Positions 1 to 6,283 are shown, numbered from the stretch's first letter. The stretch is DNA of 8,925 bases from Caldifarciminota bacterium (GCA_903908785.1 CAIVTL010000199.1:1-8925), one strand, 5' to 3'. The notes: a model not told the origin generated them from the sequence alone. Numbers and translations are program-made.

Positions 1-283
1 TACCCAAGCTGCGCGGCGACCGCACCGGAGCGCCGACGATAATTCCAACCCCGGGAAATTGCGCCGAAACCCGCGCGACTTCAGCCAGTCCGGCCTCCAC
101 GCGGTCGATGAACCAGTTCCGCGCCAGCAGGTCGCGCGGCGGATACCCGGACAGGAACAGCTCCGAGAAAACGACGACGTCGGGCCTGAGCCCGCGGGCC
201 TGCCCAAGCGCCTGCTGTACGCGCCGGACGTTGCCCGGCACGTCGCCGACCACCGGATTGAGCTGCGCAAGTGCAATCCTCAT
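1..283 (-). CDS. nadE: Glutamine-dependent NAD+ synthetase, N-terminal part (cut by window edge)
   Basis: Only the first 94 codons are visible; the gene runs off the left edge. The translation begins MRIALAQLNPVVGDVPGN and continues with PDVVVFSELFLSGYPPRDLL at residues 34-53, then GIIVGAPVR. This is the hallmark of the nitrilase-type glutaminase domain at the N-terminus of long-form NadE; E41 in the FSEL motif fits the catalytic glutamate. The full family protein makes NAD+ from deamido-NAD+, ATP and glutamine in the cytoplasm. The ammonia-using synthetase domain would lie outside the window, so its presence is inferred. The ATG at 283-281 is chosen because family members start at exactly this strand (M-x-I-A-L-A-Q). 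I see no strong Shine-Dalgarno sequence before it. A free-standing nitrilase-family amidase is the alternative, but the YPPRDLL motif favours NadE. Confidence 0.86.
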   Translation of the reverse strand, partial: MRIALAQLNPVVGDVPGNVRRVQQALGQARGLRPDVVVFSELFLSGYPPRDLLARNWFIDRVEAGLAEVARVSAQFPGVGIIVGAPVRSPRSLG

Positions 284-304
284 CGCTTATCGTTCACCGT
301 TTTC

Positions 305-339
305 GTTCTTCATTCTTCGGTCTTCATCCTTCATCATTT
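305..339. repeat. Heptamer ladder, five 7-bp units
   Basis: Five consecutive units with exact 7-bp spacing: gttcttc, attcttc, ggtcttc, atccttc, atcattt. The same unit family recurs at 7254-7323 and 7419-7446. It lies in the leader of the divergent nadE gene, where the minus strand is purine-rich (GAAGAAC-like). No coding function is apparent. Confidence 0.75.
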
Positions 340-370
340 ATCTCATAGCAGTCTGCCAAACCCGCATTCC

Positions 371-399
371 TTGTCAACTAAGGTCGCATTGCCTATCAT
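371..399 (+). promoter_or_regulatory. Sigma70-type promoter for the polysaccharide deacetylase gene
   Basis: A -35 box TTGTCA (371-376, 5 of 6 to consensus) is followed by a 17-bp spacer and a -10 box TATCAT (394-399, 5 of 6). Transcription would begin near 406, only a few bases before the TTG at 409, so the mRNA would have almost no leader. The same bases read on the minus strand give TTGACA (377-372), which could be a -35 for nadE, but its matching -10 is poor (CAGACT, 16-bp spacer). Confidence 0.62.
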
Positions 400-408
400 G
401 TTACCGAA

Positions 409-1269
409 TTGCTTCCCCTGATGCTATTCCTGCTGCTGCCGGCCCAACTGCCGAGGCCGGTACTGCCGTCCGCATCGGCGCTCGATACCTTTGACCTCTC
501 CGACCACACGGTTGTCCTGTCAGTCGATGACGGCTATCACTCCGTCTATGAGAACATCTACCCGCTGCTCAAGCGCTACCAGATGACCATCACCCTGGCG
601 CTCATCACCGGCTGCATCACCGAGGGCAAGCCGTCCTACCGGCCGTCCGACCGGTTCCTGAACGAACGCGAAATCCGGGAGATGATGGACACCTGCGGCA
701 TCGAAATCGCCAGCCACACGCTGACCCATGCCTGGCTCACCCACCTCGACACCGCGTCGGCCTGGCGGGAAATCAGCGATTCCAAGCGACGGCTCGAGTC
801 GCTCTTCGGCACCGAGGTCATCACGTTCGTCTATCCTTATGGTGACATGAACGGCCGGGTCCGCGAAATGGTGCGCCGTGCCGGGTACAAGCTGGCCCGG
901 GCGGTACGGGGCGGCACGCCCAATCTCTGGGTTGAACGGTATGCAATTCCTGAGGTCGAACTCCGGATTGAGACCCGGCTGCCGGAAGTGATTCACTACA
1001 TCCGCCGGCACGAAACGACGGTGATTCTGCTGCACCGCATCGTCCACTCACCCAAGGTCTTCACCGAGTGGCCGGTGTCTGACTTTGCCGCCCTGCTGGA
1101 CTGGATGCACGCGCGGCGGGTGCGCGTCGTTACGCTGAGCGAACTCTATCGAGAATGGTGGCGAGAGAGGCTGAACCGGGCCCTGCTTCAGTCGACCGCC
1201 GACTCCAATCCGACCAGGTTATTCGAGGATGTAGACATCGACGCCACTCGTACCCCCCATTCCCGCTGA
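409..1269 (+). CDS. Exported polysaccharide deacetylase (NodB / CE4 family)
   Basis: This is a metal-dependent carbohydrate esterase that removes acetyl groups from N-acetylated glycans such as peptidoglycan or exopolysaccharide; the substrate cannot be told from sequence. The NodB motifs appear in order: SVDDGY (D40, D41: catalytic base and metal ligand), SHTLTH (H103, H107: metal ligands), FVYPYG near 140-145 (motif 3) and VILLH near 205-209 (motif 5). All key residues are intact, so an active enzyme is likely. The N-terminus is hydrophobic (LMLFLLLPAQ) with a small-residue SASA stretch ending at residue 24, suggesting export, although the usual basic residues are absent. Start choice is uncertain: TTG 409 fits the promoter spacing, ATG 421 is in frame, and neither has a clear ribosome binding site. 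The last 51 bp overlap the convergent 3D-domain gene. Confidence 0.85.
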   Translation: MLPLMLFLLLPAQLPRPVLPSASALDTFDLSDHTVVLSVDDGYHSVYENIYPLLKRYQMTITLALITGCITEGKPSYRPSDRFLNEREIREMMDTCGIEIASHTLTHAWLTHLDTASAWREISDSKRRLESLFGTEVITFVYPYGDMNGRVREMVRRAGYKLARAVRGGTPNLWVERYAIPEVELRIETRLPEVIHYIRRHETTVILLHRIVHSPKVFTEWPVSDFAALLDWMHARRVRVVTLSELYREWWRERLNRALLQSTADSNPTRLFEDVDIDATRTPHSR

Positions 1270-1866
1270 ACTGAAGGCGTCCATGTTCTTCTTCCGACCG
1301 ACAAATATGTCGATGTGCTTGCCCTTGATCGCGCTGCCTATGTCGTGGGCGTAGAAAACCCCTCCCAGGGTCTGGCCGTCTACCGCTACGTTCTCAGCCT
1401 GCGGTATGTAGACCACTGAACCCAGCGGAATCAGCCGCGGGTCAACCGCGATGGACTTGAGCTCGGCCAGACTATACCCGCCGCAACCGAGGAACCGGTC
1501 CACGACCTCGACTCGGTTCGCCCGTTTCATGTAGCTGATGCGCCGACCATCCTTCAAACAGGCGGCAGCCTCAACGCGGAAAGCCTTCACGAACGCCGAA
1601 GAGAACCGGCCGAGAAGCTGGCCATCGGCAAGGTAGAGCGGTGACGACCGGCTGGTTGGGTACTCGGCCTCTTCGACCGCCCAGTAGTAGGTGACCTTGA
1701 ACCGGCCCAGATATCGGCCCTGCGGGACGCCGGCGCTGTCTCGCAGACCGGACAACAAGAAATCCGGCGGCTGAACCCCGGCCCGAACAACACTGCTCGT
1801 AGTCTGAGCCCGGGGCAGGAAACAGGCCGACATCAGCAAGAACAGGCCTACAGCCCATTTTCTCAT
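1219..1866 (-). CDS. 3D-domain cell-wall protein, secreted or lipoprotein
   Basis: 215 residues from the ATG at 1866. The C-terminal half is a 3D domain (double-psi beta-barrel, as in MltA and Rpf/YabE-type proteins): IAVDPRLIPLGSVVYIP (139-155), then AHDIGSAIKGKHIDIFVG (173-190). The three family aspartates D142, D175 and D186 are present, so a peptidoglycan-cleaving or binding role is likely; enzyme activity is inferred. The N-terminus is a good signal peptide (MRKWAVGLFLLMSAC); the LMSAC stretch could be a lipobox with C15 as the lipidated residue, though Met at -3 is not ideal. A TTG at 1881 would add five residues, but it leaves only one or two bases after the AGGA box; the ATG starting the basic MRK segment is preferred. 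It converges on, and overlaps by 51 bp, the deacetylase gene. Confidence 0.84.
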   Translation of the reverse strand: MRKWAVGLFLLMSACFLPRAQTTSSVVRAGVQPPDFLLSGLRDSAGVPQGRYLGRFKVTYYWAVEEAEYPTSRSSPLYLADGQLLGRFSSAFVKAFRVEAAACLKDGRRISYMKRANRVEVVDRFLGCGGYSLAELKSIAVDPRLIPLGSVVYIPQAENVAVDGQTLGGVFYAHDIGSAIKGKHIDIFVGRKKNMDAFSSAGMGGTSGVDVYILE

Positions 1867-2121
1867 GGTAATATGCTGCAAATCCTGACCGTCCTGTCAA
1901 GTAAATCCGTGTGCTACGTTCGGACGCTAATAGCACGACATCGCTAACTCACTAATCTACAAGAACTTAGTGGCAGTCAACACAAACTGCAACCCACGTC
2001 TGGTGGCACGCGACAGACCGATTGGCACCGATTCCGGGCGGCCGGACGTGGATTTGCTGTTACTTCCGGCCAAGACGACTAATCTGTGGGCTACGGCTCG
2101 GTTCGGCTCAGGAACCGGGTT

Positions 2122-3153
2122 CTATCCGAGGTTCAGTTCGCTCTGCTGCGAGCTCGATGCCTTGCGCTTGAAGTGGTCGTACGCCCTTTTCTGGGCTGTC
2201 CGGCCGCGCGAGGTCCGCTGGATAAGGCCCTGCTGCACCAGAAACGGCTCGTAGACCTCCTCCAGCGTTCCGACGTCCTCCCCGACCGCCACCGCCAGCG
2301 AAGAAGCGCCCACCGGCCCGCCGTTGAACCGGTCAATGATAGTGAGGAGTATCTTCTTGTCCATCTCATCCAGACCGAGAGTATCAACGTCGAGCTGGGT
2401 AAGGGCATATAGTGTTATCTCTTTGTCCACCAAGCTCTTAGAATTAACCTGGGCGAAATCCCGCACCCGGCGTAGCAGGCGATTGGCGATGCGCGGAGTG
2501 CCGCGGGACCGACCGGCAATCTCCCAAGACGCATCGTCATCCACCTTTACTCCCAGGATGCGCGCCGCTCGGCGGACAATCAGTACAAGGTCCTCAGCCG
2601 GGTAGTAGTCGAGATGAAAAGACATTCCGAACCGGGAGCGAAGGGGCGCGGTCAGCAGGCCGGACCGGGTCGTGGCGCCGACCAGGGTGAAATCATGCAG
2701 TTGTATCTTCTCCGACCTCGCCCCGGGCCCCTTGTCAATCAGGATGTCGAGCTCGAAGTCCTCCATCGCCGGGTACAGGTATTCCTCGACCGCCTTATTC
2801 GTCCGATGTATCTCATCAATGAAGAATACATCCTTCGGCGCCAACCCGGTCAGGATCCCGGCGAGGTCTACCGGCCGTTCAAGTATCGGGCCGGAACTGG
2901 CGCGGATTGCGGCCCCCATCTCGCAGGCAATGATGTGAGCAAGGGTGGTCTTGCCCAGCCCAGGCGGGCCGAAGAGCAGTACGTGCTCCAGCGGTTCACC
3001 GCGCAGCTTCGCGGCCTCAATGAAGACCCGGAGGTTCTCTTTCAGCCTGGCTTGGCCGATGAAGTCACCCAGGGTCCGGGGCCGGATTTCGTCATCCAGC
3101 ACCTCCTCGCCCCGCATCCGCTGGGGAGACGAGAGCCGTTCGGCCTGTACCAC
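2122..3153 (-). CDS. ruvB: Holliday junction branch migration ATPase RuvB
   Basis: 343 residues, normal for the family. RuvB forms hexameric AAA+ rings that pump DNA through the RuvA-bound Holliday junction during recombinational repair. Visible elements: Walker A GPPGLGKT (62-69), Walker B FFIDEIHR with D113-E114, sensor motif GATTRSG (159-165), arginine finger region LRSRFG (171-176), and a C-terminal winged helix ending in RTSRGRTAQKRAYDHF. The start is GTG at 3153, 6 nt after the ruvA stop; a GAGG box inside the end of ruvA sits 10 nt upstream. A later ATG at codon 13 is possible but would drop a normal N-terminus. It is the last gene of yebC-ruvC-ruvA-ruvB. Confidence 0.97.
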   Translation of the reverse strand: MVQAERLSSPQRMRGEEVLDDEIRPRTLGDFIGQARLKENLRVFIEAAKLRGEPLEHVLLFGPPGLGKTTLAHIIACEMGAAIRASSGPILERPVDLAGILTGLAPKDVFFIDEIHRTNKAVEEYLYPAMEDFELDILIDKGPGARSEKIQLHDFTLVGATTRSGLLTAPLRSRFGMSFHLDYYPAEDLVLIVRRAARILGVKVDDDASWEIAGRSRGTPRIANRLLRRVRDFAQVNSKSLVDKEITLYALTQLDVDTLGLDEMDKKILLTIIDRFNGGPVGASSLAVAVGEDVGTLEEVYEPFLVQQGLIQRTSRGRTAQKRAYDHFKRKASSSQQSELNLG

Positions 3154-3159
3154 TCTCTG

Positions 3160-3720
3160 CTAACCTCGCTGCGCCAGCGCCAGCTTCAGGAGTTCCTGCA
3201 GGCTGACGCTGCCTGCCGACCCGACTCGGCGCAGCCGCTCCCGTGCCTCACGATGGGTGAGTCCCAGAGAAACCAGGGCCGATTCCGCGTCCGCCAGCAG
3301 TCCCGAACCCGCCTCGGGAGGAGGCGCCTCGGCCTGCAGTTTCTTGATGATATTATCGGCCTTGGTCGGCCCGATGCCGGGCACGCTGCGCAGCACGTCG
3401 GCCTTGCCCTGGACGATGACCGCATCTATCTCCTCCGGGGCGAATCGGGAGAGCAGGTTAAGCCCGGCCTTGGGACCGATGCCGGAAACCGACGTCAGGC
3501 GCTGGAACGCAACCATCTCGGCCTTGTCCAGGAACCCGAACAGCTCCACCCCATCCCGCGTGAAATGAGTGTGCACGCTCAGCGCGACCTCGGTGCCGAC
3601 CTCCGCCAGCCGCCGCGAGGTCGAGAGCGGAACCTTCAGGCTGAACCCGATACCCAGGCATTCTACCACGACGCGCGTCGGCTCCTTCTCAGCCAGGACT
3701 CCGCGCAGTCGAGCTAGCAA
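3160..3720 (-). CDS. ruvA: Holliday junction DNA-binding protein RuvA
   Basis: 186 residues from the TTG at 3720. RuvA tetramers bind the four-way junction and load RuvB. The N-terminal OB-fold begins MLARLRGVL, matching the family's usual MIARLRG start; this decides the start, although the reading frame stays open for 28 more codons inside ruvC. Two helix-hairpin-helix motifs follow: SVSGIGPK (77-84) and SVPGIGPT (112-119). A flexible PPPEAGSG linker near 130 leads to the RuvB-contacting domain III (about 140-186). AGGG lies just ahead of the TTG. The ruvC stop codon overlaps the second codon of ruvA (TTGCTAG), so translation is probably coupled. Confidence 0.96.
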   Translation of the reverse strand: MLARLRGVLAEKEPTRVVVECLGIGFSLKVPLSTSRRLAEVGTEVALSVHTHFTRDGVELFGFLDKAEMVAFQRLTSVSGIGPKAGLNLLSRFAPEEIDAVIVQGKADVLRSVPGIGPTKADNIIKKLQAEAPPPEAGSGLLADAESALVSLGLTHREARERLRRVGSAGSVSLQELLKLALAQRG

Positions 3721-4238
3721 CGCCGCCCTGCCCTTTCCGCCGGTCCGTGTCCGACCGTGTCCGTCCGCGCCAGTCGGTGTCCGGCCGTCCTCCGGCCGAG
3801 GCAATAGGCCGCGGCCAGTGCGTCAGCCGCATGCTCCGAAACCCTCTCCCCGAGTTGCAGCAGTCGTTTGACCATGTAATTCATCTGGTGTTTCGATGCC
3901 CGGCCGCTCCCGGTGAGGGCCAGTTTGATTGTGGCGGGAGTCAGTTCCGTCACCGGTATGCGGTTCCGGCCCAGCACGTAGAGTATCGTGCCTCGCGCTT
4001 CGGCTGAAAGGATTACGCTCCGCGCGCCCTTCGCCTTGAAAAAGAGAGACTCAATCGCGCAGTGGGTGGGCCGATTGCGCCGAACCACCTCTTCCATTCC
4101 CTCGCCGAGGGACCGCAGCCGCTCCGGCATGGACTGGCGGGTGTCGGTTGTGATGAGGCCGAACTCGGTCGCGAGTCCGTTCTCGATGATGCCGTATCCG
4201 GTCGCGCTCAGCCCGGGGTCAATCCCCAGAATCCTCAA
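3714..4238 (-). CDS. ruvC: Crossover junction endodeoxyribonuclease RuvC
   Basis: 174 residues. RuvC is the dimeric, metal-dependent resolvase that nicks Holliday junctions held by RuvAB. The RNase H-like fold starts RILGIDPGLSATGYG with D7; the acidic site continues with E63 (AIESLFFKAK) and H136/D139 in EHAADALAAAY. E. coli has Asp where H136 stands, but Thermus RuvC is known to use His there, so the site should work. The start is TTG at 4238, 6 nt after the yebC stop, fixed by alignment to the family MRILGIDPG start; the ribosome binding site is weak (GGAA). The conserved core ends near residue 149. The last ~25 residues are Arg/Gly-rich and are largely encoded by a 10-bp repeat array, so this tail may be a by-product of repeat growth. 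Confidence 0.95.
   Translation of the reverse strand: MRILGIDPGLSATGYGIIENGLATEFGLITTDTRQSMPERLRSLGEGMEEVVRRNRPTHCAIESLFFKAKGARSVILSAEARGTILYVLGRNRIPVTELTPATIKLALTGSGRASKHQMNYMVKRLLQLGERVSEHAADALAAAYCLGRRTAGHRLARTDTVGHGPAERAGRRC
3743..3792. repeat. Decamer array within the ruvC 3' end
   Basis: Five adjacent units with exact 10-bp period: gtccgtgtcc, gaccgtgtcc, gtccgcgcca, gtcggtgtcc, ggccgtcctc. The array lies in the last part of ruvC, just upstream of the ruvA start. It encodes roughly residues 150-165 of RuvC and explains why the ruvA frame is open upstream of its true start. Confidence 0.7.
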
Positions 4239-4244
4239 GTCGGG

Positions 4245-5000
4245 CTATTCCGCGGCCGCGATCTTCTCCAGTATCTCGTCCGAGATGTCGAAATTGGCGT
4301 AGACCTGCTGCACCTCTTCCAGCTCCTCGAGCATCTCAATCAACTTGAGGACCTTGGGCGCGTCGTGCTCGCCGAGCTTCACGTTGTTGGCCGCAACCAT
4401 GGTCAGTTCGGCGCTCTCGGGTTCGATGCCGGAGTCCTTGAGCTGCTTCTTCACCTTCTCGAACGCGCCAAGCGGCGTCAAAATCGAGTAGGCGCTGGCC
4501 TCGGTCTGCACGTCGTCGGCCCCGGCCTCGAGCGCAGCCGTCAGCACCGCGTCCTCCTCCGCCTTGTCCTTGGACACGACAATCAGGCCCTGCGACTTGA
4601 ACTGCCAGGCCACCGAGCCGGCCGAGCCCATGCTGCCGCCGTACTTGTCGAGCACGTGACGGACTTCCGAGGTGCTTCGGTTCTTGTTATCGGTGAGCGC
4701 GCGAATCAGCAGTGCCACTCCGCTCGGACCATAACCCTCGTAGACGGTCTCTTCGTAGGTAACCCCGGGCAACTCACCGGTGCCTTTCTTGATTGCCCGG
4801 TCAACGTTGTCGGCCGGCATGTTGATTGTCTTGGCCGAATCGACTGCGGAGCGCAGTCGCGGATTGGCATCGATGTCGCCCCCGCCGATTCTCGCCGCCG
4901 TCGTGATTTCGCGGATGAGCTTGGAAAAGGCCGCGCCCCGGGCCGCGTCGGTCTTGCCCTTCTTGTGCTTGATTGTTGACCACTTAGAATGTCCGGACAT
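4245..5000 (-). CDS. yebC: YebC/PmpR/TACO1 family protein
   Basis: 251 residues, normal length. The N-terminal signature SGHSKWSTIKHKKGKTDAARG (residues 2-22) and the later MPADNVDRAIKKGTGE, YEGYGPSGVA and NKNRS.SEVRHVLDKYGG motifs identify the family without doubt. Members are cytoplasmic three-domain proteins, long annotated as DNA-binding regulators; bacterial and mitochondrial (TACO1) members have been linked to translation of proline-rich stretches. Which role applies here cannot be read from sequence. Linkage of yebC to ruvCAB is common in bacteria and supports the call. The ATG at 5000 has a strong GAGGAGG box 6 nt upstream. It is the first gene of the operon, with a leader of about 100 nt behind the promoter at 5110-5137. 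Confidence 0.97.
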   Translation of the reverse strand: MSGHSKWSTIKHKKGKTDAARGAAFSKLIREITTAARIGGGDIDANPRLRSAVDSAKTINMPADNVDRAIKKGTGELPGVTYEETVYEGYGPSGVALLIRALTDNKNRSTSEVRHVLDKYGGSMGSAGSVAWQFKSQGLIVVSKDKAEEDAVLTAALEAGADDVQTEASAYSILTPLGAFEKVKKQLKDSGIEPESAELTMVAANNVKLGEHDAPKVLKLIEMLEELEEVQQVYANFDISDEILEKIAAAE

Positions 5001-5006
5001 AACGTT

Positions 5007-5013
5007 CCTCCTC
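5007..5013 (-). promoter_or_regulatory. Strong ribosome binding site of yebC
   Basis: GAGGAGG on the minus strand, 6 nt before the yebC ATG, complementary to the CCTCC at the 3' end of the 16S rRNA in this same window. A 6-bp stem with a 12-nt loop (5016-5021 with 5034-5039) lies just upstream and may fold in the leader. Confidence 0.85.
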
Positions 5014-5109
5014 AGCAGCCGATGCCGCGGCTCCGGCTGTCGTCAGGTAATTCAATGCCAGTCTCGCCAGCACACCGGACTCGGGTCGGCGTCTGCTGTT
5101 CGCGACACT

Positions 5110-5137
5110 ATTCTAGGGCCACGGACACTGATGTCAA
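5110..5137 (-). promoter_or_regulatory. Sigma70-type promoter of the yebC-ruvCAB operon
   Basis: On the minus strand a perfect -35 TTGACA (5137-5132) is followed by a 16-bp spacer and a -10 TAGAAT (5115-5110, 5 of 6). Transcription would start near 5103, giving a leader of about 100 nt before yebC. I see no operator-like or SOS-box sequence around it. Confidence 0.68.
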
Positions 5138-5171
5138 CTTCGCCCCGCCGCGCCGAGAACCGGACGGAATC

Positions 5172-5292
5172 AACCACAGAGACCACGGAGAACACAGAGC
5201 CGGACGGCTTTGACTTCTGGTGTCTCCGCTCTGGCTTCTGGCTTGGTCCGAACCATCAAGTTCTCTCTGTGCCCTCTGTGTGCTCTGTGGTT
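5172..5292. repeat. Inverted-repeat element of 9-bp CACAGAG units
   Basis: The left arm (5172-5199) is aac then 9-bp units close to CCACAGAGA; the right arm (5263-5292) is the reverse complement family, units ctctctgtg, ccctctgtg, tgctctgtg, then gtt. By eye 23 of 28 arm positions can pair. The centre has repeated ttctgg words. A long hairpin could form, but it has no transposase, no target duplication that I can see, and no T-run of a terminator. Similar CACAGAG-type intergenic repeats are, to my knowledge, widespread in uncultured bacterial genomes. Confidence 0.72.
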
Positions 5293-5318
5293 CAATCTCC
5301 GGCGCCGCGCGGATTCGC

Positions 5319-5347
5319 TTGACAATCGGAGCAAACGGCCGTAACTT
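5319..5347 (+). promoter_or_regulatory. Promoter of the porV/Q-like gene
   Basis: A perfect TTGACA (5319-5324), a 17-bp spacer and a minimal -10 TAACTT (5342-5347, 3 of 6, but with the key T, A and final T). The ATG starts only 9 nt after the -10 box, so the mRNA would be nearly leaderless. An in-frame TAA at 5342-5344 rules out an earlier start. Confidence 0.52.
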
Positions 5348-5356
5348 AGAAGTATC

Positions 5357-6259
5357 ATGCAAGCCCTGACACTGGTCATCAGCCTCATAGCCATTGACCC
5401 CAACGCCGGCACCACCGGCTTTGACTTTCTGAGAATCACACCCACTGCCCGCGAGGCCGCGCTCGGCGGCGCGGCGATCGGCCTTGCGCCGAGTCCGACG
5501 GGCTTCTGGTTCAGTCCGGCGCACGCCCTGTCGGCCGAGAGCCCGCGAGCTCAAGTCGGTTATCTCAACTACGTCGCCGGCGTCCACATCGGTTCGGCCG
5601 CGTACAGCCAGCCGGTCGGGACCGACAAGGGCGTCGGGTTCGGCCTCGTCTACCTCAACGCCGGCACCATGAAACGGACGAACGAGCGCGGCGATGAACT
5701 CGGCACGTTCGGCGTCTCTTTTGCCGACATGAACCTGAGCGGCGCCGTGAAACTCGGCGAAGCGCTGGCAGTCGGGGTCGGAGTGCAGGGACTCTACGGT
5801 TCCATCGACACCTTCTTCACAATGGGACTTGCCGGCAACGTGGGCGCGACCTACCGGCTGCCGGTCGATGGCCTCACCGCAGGCCTGGCCGTGAAGAATC
5901 TCGGCCTCCAGCTCAAGGCGTTCCAGGCCAACCGGGACCCCCTGCCGATTGACTTCGGGCTCGGGCTCGGCTACCAGCCCAACCCGTCGCTCAACCTTGC
6001 GCTCGACCTGCACAAGCCGATTGACAACCGGGTCAGCGTCCGCGCCGGCGTCGAGGGCTGGGTTGCCGACCTGCTGGCTCTGCGTGTCGGGTATAATAGC
6101 GACGGGGTTGACCTCAAGTCCGGCGGCGGCTCCGACATCCTGGCCGGACTCTCGACGGGCCTCGGAATCCGCTATCGCGGGTACGAACTGGACTACTGCT
6201 TCATCCCGATGGTCGAACTGGGAGTAGCCCACCGCATCTCGCTGGCGTTTTCCCTCTAG
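5357..6259 (+). CDS. PorV/PorQ-family outer-membrane beta-barrel protein
   Basis: 300 residues. The start of the mature region, GTTGFDFLRITPTAREAALGGA (18-39), is characteristic of the PorV/PorQ (FadL-like, UPF0164) family. The rest alternates short Gly/aromatic beta-strands, such as VGFGLVYLNAG and ISLAFSL at the C-terminus, as expected of a barrel. The hydrophobic N-terminus MQALTLVISLIAI suggests export but lacks basic residues. In Bacteroidota PorV serves type IX secretion, but many relatives in other phyla have no known substrate, so a secretion role is not claimed. No other T9SS gene is present. The next gene starts 24 nt after its stop, so the two may share a transcript, despite unrelated roles. 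Confidence 0.8.
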   Translation: MQALTLVISLIAIDPNAGTTGFDFLRITPTAREAALGGAAIGLAPSPTGFWFSPAHALSAESPRAQVGYLNYVAGVHIGSAAYSQPVGTDKGVGFGLVYLNAGTMKRTNERGDELGTFGVSFADMNLSGAVKLGEALAVGVGVQGLYGSIDTFFTMGLAGNVGATYRLPVDGLTAGLAVKNLGLQLKAFQANRDPLPIDFGLGLGYQPNPSLNLALDLHKPIDNRVSVRAGVEGWVADLLALRVGYNSDGVDLKSGGGSDILAGLSTGLGIRYRGYELDYCFIPMVELGVAHRISLAFSL

Positions 6260-6283
6260 CCCGCTCGCGGCCACCGCCTACCA

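Larger units (their letters stand above)
5001..5356. other. Non-coding divergent spacer between yebC and the porV/Q-like gene
   Basis: 356 bp without a credible gene. It holds, from left to right, the yebC ribosome binding site and leader, the yebC promoter on the minus strand, a 121-bp inverted-repeat element, and the promoter of the rightward gene. Reading frames that cross it owe their openness to the repeat units and antisense coding bias. Confidence 0.8.

Noticed and set aside
1870..1900. TTGACA with CATATT as a promoter for the 3D-domain gene
   Set aside because: The spacer is 19 bp and the -10 ends only 3 nt before the ATG, so transcription would start inside the gene.
2099..2117. Hairpin cggttc/gaaccg with a 7-nt loop after ruvB as a terminator
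   Set aside because: The stem is only 6 bp and there is no T-run after it on either strand.
1970..2254. 94-residue plus-strand frame beginning in the spacer after ruvB
   Set aside because: About half of it is antisense to ruvB, it has no ribosome binding site, and the protein resembles nothing I know.
2614..3717. 367-residue plus-strand frame opposite ruvB and ruvA
   Set aside because: ruvA and ruvB are unmistakable on the other strand; the composition is that of an antisense frame.
4062..4979. 305-residue plus-strand frame opposite yebC and ruvC
   Set aside because: Antisense shadow of the highly conserved yebC.
5108..6274. 388-residue open frame on the minus strand opposite the porV/Q-like gene
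   Set aside because: It is the antisense shadow of a GC-rich gene and extends through the CACAGAG repeat; it has no recognisable domain, while the plus-strand frame matches a known family.
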